From: an uncultured Bacteroidota bacterium
GTDB taxonomy: Bacteria > Bacteroidota > Bacteroidia > Bacteroidales > GWA2-32-17
NCBI GenBank assembly: GCA_903872185.1
Contig: CAIQJL010000224.1
Coordinates: forward strand, 1 to 52,524
Direction: 5' to 3'
DNA length: 52,524 bases
The notes under the pieces were generated by a model. It was not told the origin of the DNA. It saw only the letters and a program-made list of their open reading frames with translations, and searched no databases. The position numbers and the translations under genes are program-made. Below are positions 1 to 7,600 of this stretch, piece by piece; the first letter of the stretch is position 1; the number at the start of each line of letters is the position of its first letter.

Positions 1-87
1 AATGTTGAGAGTCTTTGTCCAGGCGTTTACTTTATGAAAGTTTATAATAAACAAGAAAGAAAGATGGTTAAGCTTATTAAAGAATAA
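1..87 (+). CDS. C-terminal end of a T9SS type A sorting-domain protein (partial)
   Basis: The plus strand is open from the first base of the window to TAA at 85-87 and encodes 28 residues ending in KMVKLIKE. The segment CPGVYFMKVYN followed by a basic tail matches the last two strands of the Bacteroidota type A C-terminal sorting domain (typically L-x-x-G-x-Y-x-x-x-V, then a Lys-rich end). Most of the gene lies outside the window, so the function of the exported passenger cannot be judged. A strong terminator follows 22 bases later. The family assignment is from pattern alone. Confidence 0.6.
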   Translation, partial: NVESLCPGVYFMKVYNKQERKMVKLIKE

Positions 88-109
88 GCTTGGGTTAGGT
101 TGATAGAAG

Positions 110-138
110 GCCGCTTCAGAAATGAGGCGGCTTTTTTT
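110..138 (+). terminator. Rho-independent terminator after the partial T9SS protein
   Basis: The stem GCCGCTTCA (110-118) pairs with TGAGGCGGC (123-131), 9 bp with one G-U pair. The loop is a GAAA tetraloop and seven T follow. It lies between the convergent ends of the partial plus-strand gene and selB. The T-run lies only on the plus-strand side, so it serves the plus-strand transcript. Confidence 0.9.
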
Positions 139-2056
139 ATTTCTTTAAATAAATCTGAACCTTAATGCCGGAATTCTGTGTTACAATTATTTTTTGAGCT
201 TCATATATAGCAATAAGTATTGGTGCTAGTCTCTTTGAAACTCCTGTCTTTTGTCTAAATTCACTTATTTCTATTCTGTTTTCATTTGTTTTTAACTCGT
301 TTAATAAAAATGATTTATATTTTGTTGCAATTTCATAATGTACATAATCATTTTTAAAAAGAATTAGTTTGTTTTGCCCGGTTAAATAATGCAAATATTT
401 TTTTATTTTGTCTTTTGTGATTTTTTTTAATAAAGCACGTTCCTCAATTTCAGACAATGCTGGTTTTTGAACATTGTAATTTAAAAACTCGTTTTCCAAC
501 CAATTAATTTCTTCTATTGTTTTTGTGTCTATTGATTGGCTAAATCCCTTTAAAATCCATGAATTGTTCTTGTTTTCTATCAATTGCTCGTTGTCCATTT
601 TTAGCATCAGGTTTTCTAAATATTCTTTTCCACAAGTAATATTTAACAAGTTAAGTTTCCCTAGTATTTCAATAGATGTTAATCCAATATTAGATAATGT
701 GTTTTCTGTATGAAAAGTTTTTAAAATAGTTATTATTTTATTTCGATAAATGTTGTCATATTCTCTTATAATAATGACATTATTCAATTTAATAATTTCC
801 AGTGGTTGATTATTTATTTGAATTAATACATCATCAGGTTTTAAATTTAATATATCTGAAATATGTTTAATAGTAAAAGGACGAATTTCTTTCTTAAGTT
901 CTATACAAATCAAATCTGTTAAATTATTTTCATTTAAAATGCTTTTTGATAATGAGGATAATGATTCTACAAGCTGAGTAGTTCTCTTTTTATGGTGAAG
1001 CGGAAAAGCATCAATTATATAACCACCACCTATAGTTTTATCGCCAGATGAATTTCTTATAATAAATCTGTCCTTTGTTAATAATGTTGCTGGTTTATCA
1101 AAATGAAACTGTACAATTATGTTTTTTCCATCTTCACTTATTATATGCATCCTTGTTTGGCATTCGAATGTGCCAGAATGAAATGTTACAACCGACCAAT
1201 TTTGTAATTTAAAATTATTGTCAAAAAGTATGATGTTTGCATCAACCATTTTAGTCGGTTCCAATAATTTATCAGAAATTAATGAGCCTCTTTTAATGTC
1301 TTCTTTTTTTATTCCTGTTAATTGAATGGCAGCTCTATCTCCTGCAGTAACTGTATTTACAGTTTGTCCATGTCTTTCTATCGATTTTACTTTGTGTTTG
1401 GAATCTCCAGGTAATAAAAAGATTTCTTGACCGGTATTCAAATTACCATTTGTTACAGTTCCTGTAATAACTGTTCCAATTCCTTTTACTGTAAATGTTC
1501 TGTCAATAAACAATCGAAATACTTCACCTTTATTTTTTTCTTCAATTTGTGGAATTATTTCTTCAATGCTATTTGTTAATTCGCTTAGTCCCTGTCCTGA
1601 AACCGATGAAATGCCTATTATAGGAATATTCTTTAATGGAGTATTATTTAAAAATTCCATTATTTCTAGTTTTGCCATTTCGGCTAATTCTTCATCAACA
1701 AGATCTATTTTAGTTAGTGCAACTATTCCATTTTTAATTCCCAGTGCAGTAATAATATTTACGTGTTCTATTGTTTGAGGCATTATTCCACTATCGGCAG
1801 CTATAACAAGTAACACAAAGTCAATTCCGCAAGCACCGCTTACCATAGTATTTATAAAATCTTTATGCCCAGGAACGTCAATAATTCCAATTGATTCGCC
1901 ACTTGATAAGTTTAAATATGAAAATCCTAAATTGATAGTGATACCTCTTAGTTTTTCTTCTTTATGTGTGTCGCAATCTATGTTTGTAAGCGCCTTAATA
2001 AGTGCAGTCTTGCCATGATCTACATGACCAGCTGTTCCCATTATTAAGTGCTTCAT
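137..2056 (-). CDS. selB: Selenocysteine-specific elongation factor SelB
   Basis: This 639-residue GTPase delivers Sec-tRNA-Sec to the ribosome at UGA codons marked by a SECIS hairpin. The G1 motif GHVDHGKT (10-17), the switch I motif RGITI (37-41), the G3 motif DVPGHKD (60-66) and the G4 motif TKID (about 114-117) are all present. EF-Tu-like beta-barrel domains follow. The long C-terminal half is the region expected to hold the SelB winged-helix domains that bind SECIS RNA. The length is close to E. coli SelB (about 614). The ATG is 5 bases after the selA stop, so the two genes are translationally close and probably one transcript. A complete SECIS-binding half argues that this organism really decodes UGA as Sec and has not just kept a remnant. 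Confidence 0.97.
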   Translation of the reverse strand: MKHLIMGTAGHVDHGKTALIKALTNIDCDTHKEEKLRGITINLGFSYLNLSSGESIGIIDVPGHKDFINTMVSGACGIDFVLLVIAADSGIMPQTIEHVNIITALGIKNGIVALTKIDLVDEELAEMAKLEIMEFLNNTPLKNIPIIGISSVSGQGLSELTNSIEEIIPQIEEKNKGEVFRLFIDRTFTVKGIGTVITGTVTNGNLNTGQEIFLLPGDSKHKVKSIERHGQTVNTVTAGDRAAIQLTGIKKEDIKRGSLISDKLLEPTKMVDANIILFDNNFKLQNWSVVTFHSGTFECQTRMHIISEDGKNIIVQFHFDKPATLLTKDRFIIRNSSGDKTIGGGYIIDAFPLHHKKRTTQLVESLSSLSKSILNENNLTDLICIELKKEIRPFTIKHISDILNLKPDDVLIQINNQPLEIIKLNNVIIIREYDNIYRNKIITILKTFHTENTLSNIGLTSIEILGKLNLLNITCGKEYLENLMLKMDNEQLIENKNNSWILKGFSQSIDTKTIEEINWLENEFLNYNVQKPALSEIEERALLKKITKDKIKKYLHYLTGQNKLILFKNDYVHYEIATKYKSFLLNELKTNENRIEISEFRQKTGVSKRLAPILIAIYEAQKIIVTQNSGIKVQIYLKK

Positions 2057-2061
2057 AAAAT

Positions 2062-3486
2062 TTATTGTTTTGTGTTGAAATATACCTGATTTACAATCAT
2101 TGTTAATTCATCTAGCTCATTTTCGAATATTGTTAACATGTCAAAATAAATATATCCTTTTTTAAGAATTGCCAGTACAGGAATTTGATGTTGTAATAAT
2201 GAATAATGCATATTTTCGGCAAAATCAGAACGTTCTTTATTATTTCCGTTAATTAATAATTTTACCGAAAAGCTTGGTATTTCACCGTCTGGAACGGTTC
2301 CTCCACCTGTTTGACCAATGCTTGAAACAACCTCAGAATTAATATTAAGTTCCTTTAAATTATTTGAAAAATTTTGAGCGATATTTTTAATTTCCTGTGA
2401 TTTTCTGTTAAATGTTTTAAATATAAAATTCTTTTTATTTAAAATATGTTCATTTAAATAATATGTAAATGTAGTTTCAAGTAATGCAATGGTAGTTTTA
2501 CAAACCCTTAAGGCTCTCAATAGCGGTTCTTTTTTAAGTTTGCTTATATATTTCTTTTTCCCAACAATAATACCAGCTTGAGGTCCTCCTAAAAGTTTGT
2601 CGCCACTAAAACAAATTAAATCAACTCCTTTTTTTATCGAATCTTTAACAGTAGGTTCTTCTAATAAAAATTTATTCGAGTTCTTTTGCAAAAGACCAGA
2701 ACCTAGATCATATATTATTGGAATTTTATTTTTTTTACCAAGTAAAACTAAGTCTTCTAATTGCACATCTTTAGTAAATCCAGTAATCTGATAATTTGAT
2801 TTATGTGCTTTAAAAAGTATTGCTGTATTATTATTTATTGCTTTTTTGTAGTCTTCAATATTTGTTTTGTTTGTTGTTCCCACTTCTACCATTTTACAAT
2901 CAGAAGTAGCCATGATATCTGGAATTCTAAATGATCCGCCTATCTCAATTAATTCGCCTCTAGAAACAATTACTTCTTTATCTTTCGCAAATGTTCTTAG
3001 TAAAAGCATTACTGCTGCAGCGTTATTGTTTACTATTATTGCATCTTCAGCTCCTGTTATATGTTTTAGTAATTCGGTTGCATGGTCATTTCTGTTCCCC
3101 CTTGAACCTTTTTGTAAGTTAAATTCTAAATTGTTATAGCCTTTTAAAACGTCAAATGAATCTTTAATTAAATCATCACCAAATGGTGTTCTTCCAAGAT
3201 TAGTATGAATAATTATACCAGTTGCATTAATTACTTTTCTTAAACTTTTATTGCTTTTTAAACTTATTGTATTTTTTATCTTATTAATAATTTCATCAAT
3301 GGATGGAGACAGATTTCCATTTATTATTTCTGATCTGAAGAAATTCAATGAACTTTTAATTGAAAACAAAACAATCTCTCGCCCATATACATTTGATAAA
3401 ACTTTAACTTCGGCAATATTAAGTAATTTATTTACTGAAGGTAAATTTTTATACTCAGCACTTTTATTTTCACTAATATTTGTCAA
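2062..3486 (-). CDS. selA: L-seryl-tRNA(Sec) selenium transferase SelA
   Basis: SelA is a PLP enzyme that converts Ser-tRNA-Sec to Sec-tRNA-Sec using selenophosphate. The protein has 474 residues, the usual length. The PLP-lysine motif FSGDKLLGGPQAG is intact with Lys at about 297. The upstream motifs NATGIIIHTNLGRTP and NNNAAAVMLLL are typical of the bacterial decameric enzyme. The gene starts just downstream of the tRNA-Sec gene on the same strand and is followed 5 bases later by selB, giving the order selC-selA-selB. The selenophosphate donor needs SelD, which is not in the window. No frameshift or missing key residue was seen. Confidence 0.97.
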   Translation of the reverse strand: MTNISENKSAEYKNLPSVNKLLNIAEVKVLSNVYGREIVLFSIKSSLNFFRSEIINGNLSPSIDEIINKIKNTISLKSNKSLRKVINATGIIIHTNLGRTPFGDDLIKDSFDVLKGYNNLEFNLQKGSRGNRNDHATELLKHITGAEDAIIVNNNAAAVMLLLRTFAKDKEVIVSRGELIEIGGSFRIPDIMATSDCKMVEVGTTNKTNIEDYKKAINNNTAILFKAHKSNYQITGFTKDVQLEDLVLLGKKNKIPIIYDLGSGLLQKNSNKFLLEEPTVKDSIKKGVDLICFSGDKLLGGPQAGIIVGKKKYISKLKKEPLLRALRVCKTTIALLETTFTYYLNEHILNKKNFIFKTFNRKSQEIKNIAQNFSNNLKELNINSEVVSSIGQTGGGTVPDGEIPSFSVKLLINGNNKERSDFAENMHYSLLQHQIPVLAILKKGYIYFDMLTIFENELDELTMIVNQVYFNTKQ

Positions 3487-3504
3487 TAGAATAAAATTTA
3501 GTTG

Positions 3505-3596
3505 CAGAGAAGGCAGGAATCGAACCTGCCACAGCCGGTTTTATCCGTCTGCTACCGGTGTTGAAGACCGGATGGCACACCAGTACCTTCCTCTCT
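3505..3596 (-). tRNA. selC: Selenocysteine tRNA, anticodon TCA
   Basis: The minus strand folds as a tRNA. The anticodon arm is CCGGT-CTTCAAC-ACCGG, giving anticodon TCA, which reads UGA. There is a long variable arm (about GCAGACGG/CCGGCTGT with one mismatch), and the T arm is GCAGG-TTCGATT-CCTGC. The D arm starts GGTAC and is longer than usual, as in other tRNA-Sec. The acceptor pairs as AGAGAGG/CTTCTCT, 7 bp with one G-U, which leaves the conserved discriminator G at 3505. An eighth pair would have to be U3597-G3505, leaving C as discriminator. CCA is not encoded (CAA follows). It lies directly upstream of selA. Identity is certain; the ends are uncertain by one base. Confidence 0.95.
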
Positions 3597-3653
3597 ATTT
3601 TTAAAAACATTCAATTATAGTTAAAAAAAATGAATTTTGAAAATATCACAAAT

Positions 3654-3690
3654 AAAAAAATCGTATAAATATTATTTTATACGATTTTTA
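3654..3690 (-). terminator. Terminator between the selenoprotein candidate and selC
   Basis: A perfect 14-bp inverted repeat, AAAAATCGTATAAA (3656-3669) and TTTATACGATTTTT (3676-3689), has a 6-base loop. On the minus strand it is followed by more T. It lies 22 bases after the stop of the large secreted protein and about 60 bases before tRNA-Sec. This suggests the sel genes have their own promoter in that short gap, or receive limited read-through. Confidence 0.85.
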
Positions 3691-3711
3691 AAACATTTTT
3701 CCTCTATAATT

Positions 3712-6700
3712 TTATCTAATTAAACTAACTGATCCTGATTTTTCGTGTGAGATTCCATTTGTGTCTTTGTAGTTTACAAGCCATGTATAAACTCCAATCT
3801 GAGCAATTGATTTGTTTTTGGTAGTTCCGTCCCAAGAATATTGACTTGGATTTTCAGGATTAAAAGATGTTGTTTCGAAAATAATTTCACCCCATCTATC
3901 GTAAATATAAAGATGAAAATCTTTAGAACTAATATTCGATCCAGTTATATAAAATACTTCATTTGTGCCATCGTTATCTGGTGTAATTGCATTTGGAGCA
4001 TAAATGGTATATTCTTCAACAACAGAAACTGTATATGATGCAGTATCGCGACATCCATTGGCTGATTCAACAACTAAATTGGTGTTGTAATTTCCAACTG
4101 CAGGAAATTTATGAAATGGGCTTGCAGAAATTGAAGAATCTCCATCGCCAAACATCCAGAAATTTGTTATATTAAGTTCTGAAAGATTATTAAAATGAAT
4201 CATAGGATTTAGAATGCTTACTGTTGGCGGATTTGGAATAAATGAAGCATGTGGTTTGGGGTATACTTCAATTAAATTATTAAATGTGATTGTATTTTTA
4301 CAACCGGTGGAATCGGTTACCGTAAGCGAAACAGTATATTGTCCGTCGTTAGTGAAAATATGATTAGGATTTGATAGATAAGATAATGTATTGTTTTGGT
4401 TATCTCCAAAATTCCATAAGTATTCTCTTATATCATTATCTCCCCATGAGGTAAAGTTAACAACGTGTGGCTCACAACCTGCAGAACTATCTGGTTGGAA
4501 ATTTACAAACGGAGCAGACATTACATGAACACTTACCTGATCACAAACTTGTGGAGATGAACATGCATCTTTTAAACAAATTTCAATTGATTGTGAAGCG
4601 GGAGGATAATAAGAATAAGGTAATGAAATAATCTCTCCTCCAGTTGTTGTTAGTGTGTAAGGAGATCCTACACCGCCTGAATATAAACCAGAAATAATAA
4701 TTGGCTCTCCCAAACAAACTACATTACTAGATGAAGTTAATGAGAGTTTAAGGGAATCAAAAACAAAAACAGTTACTTCCTTTGGAGTTGCAGGACAATT
4801 GTTTGCATCCATTACAGAAACGGTATAATTTGAAGTTTGAGTAGGTGTAACTAATATGCTATTTGTTATTACTCCGTTACTCCATAAATATTGATATGGC
4901 GAATTACCACCTGTTACTGATGCCATAACTGTTGCACTTTGATCAATACAAATATGAGGATCAGGAGTAGCTCCAATAACAACATTGTTTGGTTGAAAAA
5001 CTTCAATCTCCTTAGTTTTAGAACAAGATTTTGCATTTGTTACTGTTATTGTATACATTCCAGCTGATAAGGAACTCAAATCTTGTGAAGCCTGACCGTT
5101 ACTCCAGGAATAAGTACATGGCTGACTTTCTGTATTAACAGATACATCAATAGCTCCATCGGTATATTCATAACAACTTGCATTAGTAACAATTTCTGAA
5201 ATAGCTATTTGAGAAAAAATAATATTTATTTCATCAACAGCAGTACATAAGCCGTTTGAAACGGTAACATAATATATACCTGTTGCGTTTACACTTAATG
5301 TTTGGTTAACCGAGCCATTGCTCCATAAATATGTTAGTCCGGCATTTCCTGCATCTAAAATATAAGGATCGCTAGAATTACAAAATACTTTATCGCTTCC
5401 TAAATTAACAACAGGCGCAACAATAGCAGTTAATGCAACTGAAGTATCCCAAACGCAACCCACAGCGTCAACAATTGTGTATGTGTAATCAAATACACCT
5501 GCTGTTGGTGGATTAACAGTTAAATTTGTTGGTGTCTGGTTTATAATATATGGCCCGCTTGTCCAGCCTTGTGTTGCAATTGGAATAGTATATTCCCAAA
5601 TACTTGGAGAAATTAAAGGATTAAATTCTATTTCCCAAGAGAAAATAAATCCATTATCACTTGCCCAGTTATCTGAAACATTAATTGACCAAAGTCCATT
5701 AAGTGGACAACCTACTAGGTCAGCAAAGCTTTGGTAGGGAGAATAATCACCCGGTGGTACCGCTCCCAAAGCTGCTTCAGCAACCATAGTTCCATAAACA
5801 GGTGTTGGACTCCAGCAATATGTAGCACCAGTACCCGGATCTAATATTGCATCATCGTCGATAGGTGTTCCTAAGAATTGACCGCCTCCTCCAGGGTATT
5901 CTTTTAAAATAATTGTTTGTCCATTCGGGCATGTTAATGATATTTCAAGATCACCTAAAAATGAATGTTCCATATTTGCACAAATACCAACTATATCCCA
6001 AGCATTTTGTAATGTTTGTCCCGGAGCAAAACAATTAAATGTTACGCCAGTGGTATATGAAACGCCTGTTCCATCAGGTAAGAAAGTTGTATCGTTAACG
6101 CCTAAGCTAACATCTATTTCCTGGTGAAATGGATCTCCAACAATAGATACATCTGGATTTGTTGCACCCGCAAAAATTAGGTTTGCTGTATCGTTTGCAC
6201 AAATATTTGGTGGGGATACTATATCCTGAAATGGATTTCCAGCAGTAATTACTCTTGTATCTATACTATTGGTACTAGTACATCCGTGAATATCTGTAAT
6301 TTCTAAATATACTGTGTAACCTCCTGGTTGAGCATATGTATGATTAACAACAGGACCTGTTGCTGTGGCGCCATCACCGAAATACCAGTTATAAACAGAA
6401 GTATTATCATTTTGATTATAAACAAAATTATTTTGCGGATAAGTAGAATTGCCTACAAAATGTATAGATGAACCAGGGCAAATTGCAATGTATCCGGTAT
6501 CTGGACCTGGACTAGTTAGCATTGTGTTAAGATTTGCTAGAACATTCTGACAAACCTGATGACAACTTACTAAAGCATGCCAACCATCACTTTCATCTGA
6601 ACCATTAGAATAAAAATGAACTGTTAAACATCCTGATACATTTGTAAGTGATGCACGAACTGGAATTAAATCTAATAATGGAGTTAAGCTATTATTATAC

Positions 6701-7023
6701 TTTCCAATTAATGGTGAACTTGTGTTTGGTCCATCATATATATATAATGTATCAGAAGGCATAATATGAGTATATGCAAAATACAATTGTATATGTGTAT
6801 TTACTGCATCATTCGAACAGAATGTAACAGTAGCATTTTGATTTGACGAGTAGCCACTCGTCGGAGGTTGGCCTCAGCAATGCTCGGCGTGACCGCCGTC
6901 ATCGTCGAATGTGCCCGTACAAGTAGAAATTGTTTGACCATTTACCTGATCCATTTCATATATCTGAGCTTTTGCAAGTCCAAAAATGGATATAAGGGCT
7001 ATAAAACAAAATAGTTTTTTCAT
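3712..7023 (-). CDS. Candidate secreted selenoprotein: CUB-like/PKD/SprB multidomain protein with type B T9SS sorting domain and in-frame TGA (Sec50)
   Basis: From ATG at 7023 the frame encodes a signal peptide (1-19, ending LAKA) and the first strand of a CUB-like domain (TCTGTF, 34-39). Codon 50 (6876-6874) is TGA. The same frame then stays open to TAA at 3712-3714, giving 1103 residues if TGA is read as Sec. After the TGA come the rest of the CUB-like domain (GYSSNQNATVTFC, then LYIYDGPNTSSPL), a PKD domain (about 175-260), a proprotein-convertase-P-like domain (about 325-465), Ig-like and SprB-type repeats (about 540-675), two PKD domains (about 845-1000) and a gliding-motility type B sorting domain (1004-1103, ending GSVSLIR). 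The segment after the TGA has no signal peptide of its own. The context is HCUGQ, a vicinal Cys-Sec pair. A SECIS-like hairpin follows, and selC-selA-selB lie immediately downstream. The domains and the TGA are seen; Sec insertion is inferred. The alternative is a nonsense pseudogene. Function is unknown. Confidence 0.82.
6845..6876 (-). promoter_or_regulatory. Candidate bacterial SECIS element with its UGA codon
   Basis: On the minus strand TGA (6876-6874) is followed by 11 bases (6873-6863). Then comes a perfect 7-bp stem GACGAGT (6862-6856) / ACTCGTC (6851-6845) closing the loop GGCT. If the weak top T-A pair opens, the loop is TGGCTA, which like the E. coli fdhF loop AGGUCU has GG at positions 2-3. 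The 11-base spacing and the G at the loop start match what is known of bacterial SECIS elements. There is no bulged U in the stem as in fdhF. SelB binding is inferred. Confidence 0.8.
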
Positions 7024-7600
7024 ATTATTTTTCAATTAACTCTGTTTAGACGTAAAATTTTAATTTTAGTTGCCTTATTTTTTATTAAATTAGTGTCTAT
7101 TTTTTTTTAGATAAAACACAAATTATAACTATATGATTATTAGGAAATTTAAATCAGATGCTTTTTCAATATTTTTTTATTAATAATCATCAAAAAATAA
7201 AATTATTTTTAAGCTTTTATTCAATATTATTTTGTCTTAATTTTTTTGCTTGAAAATCAATTAAAATTTTATAATTTATTATTATATGTTTTTATTTCAA
7301 TGCTATACCAAAATTACCCACTTCCAAACCATCTTTTTAACAATCTATTGTTAAAAAATCATTAAGCGCATGAATATATGTTAAATATCTATGTTAGTTT
7401 TTTTTGCAAGAAGATTTAAAAAATTACTCAACTAGCTTTCAATATGGGTGTTATGTTATAATTTGGCTTATTGTTAATAATCGTGTTGAAAAGTAGATTC
7501 GTAAAAAGAGTAAGAGTGATATATATTGCAATACTCAAATCAAAAGACGATTTGTGTTATTATCCAACAAGTTACACATTCAAAGAAAACCAAACAACAA
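7024..7600. other. AT-rich intergenic region between divergent genes
   Basis: This stretch separates the selenoprotein candidate (minus) from the ribonucleotide reductase (plus) and must hold both promoters. It is very AT-rich with many T- and A-runs. I found no cobalamin riboswitch elements and no further reading frame or tRNA. The only clear structure is the palindrome at 7334-7357. Confidence 0.6.
7334..7357. promoter_or_regulatory. Perfect 10-bp palindrome, possible operator
   Basis: TTTTTAACAA (7334-7343) and TTGTTAAAAA (7348-7357) are separated by TCTA. The site lies about 245 bases before the reductase start codon. Neither strand has a following T-run convincing enough for a terminator, so a dimeric repressor site is possible. 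The regulator is unknown. Confidence 0.35.

Noticed and set aside
3712-6786. Secreted protein starting only at TTG 6786, downstream of the TGA
   Set aside because: This start would fall in mid CUB-like domain and leave no signal peptide on a protein that carries a T9SS sorting domain. The upstream in-frame ATG at 7023 with signal peptide is far better.
6874-6876. TGA as a simple nonsense mutation (pseudogene)
   Set aside because: Not excluded, but less likely. The frame is intact for 1053 codons after it, a SECIS-like hairpin follows at the right distance, and selC-selA-selB are next door.
7526-7600. N-terminal extension of the ribonucleotide reductase from TTG 7526
   Set aside because: The 25 extra residues do not look like the family, and ATG codons at 7601 or 7616 fit better.
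7024-7600. Cobalamin riboswitch upstream of the B12-dependent reductase
   Set aside because: No B12-box or the usual multi-stem pattern could be found in this AT-rich stretch.
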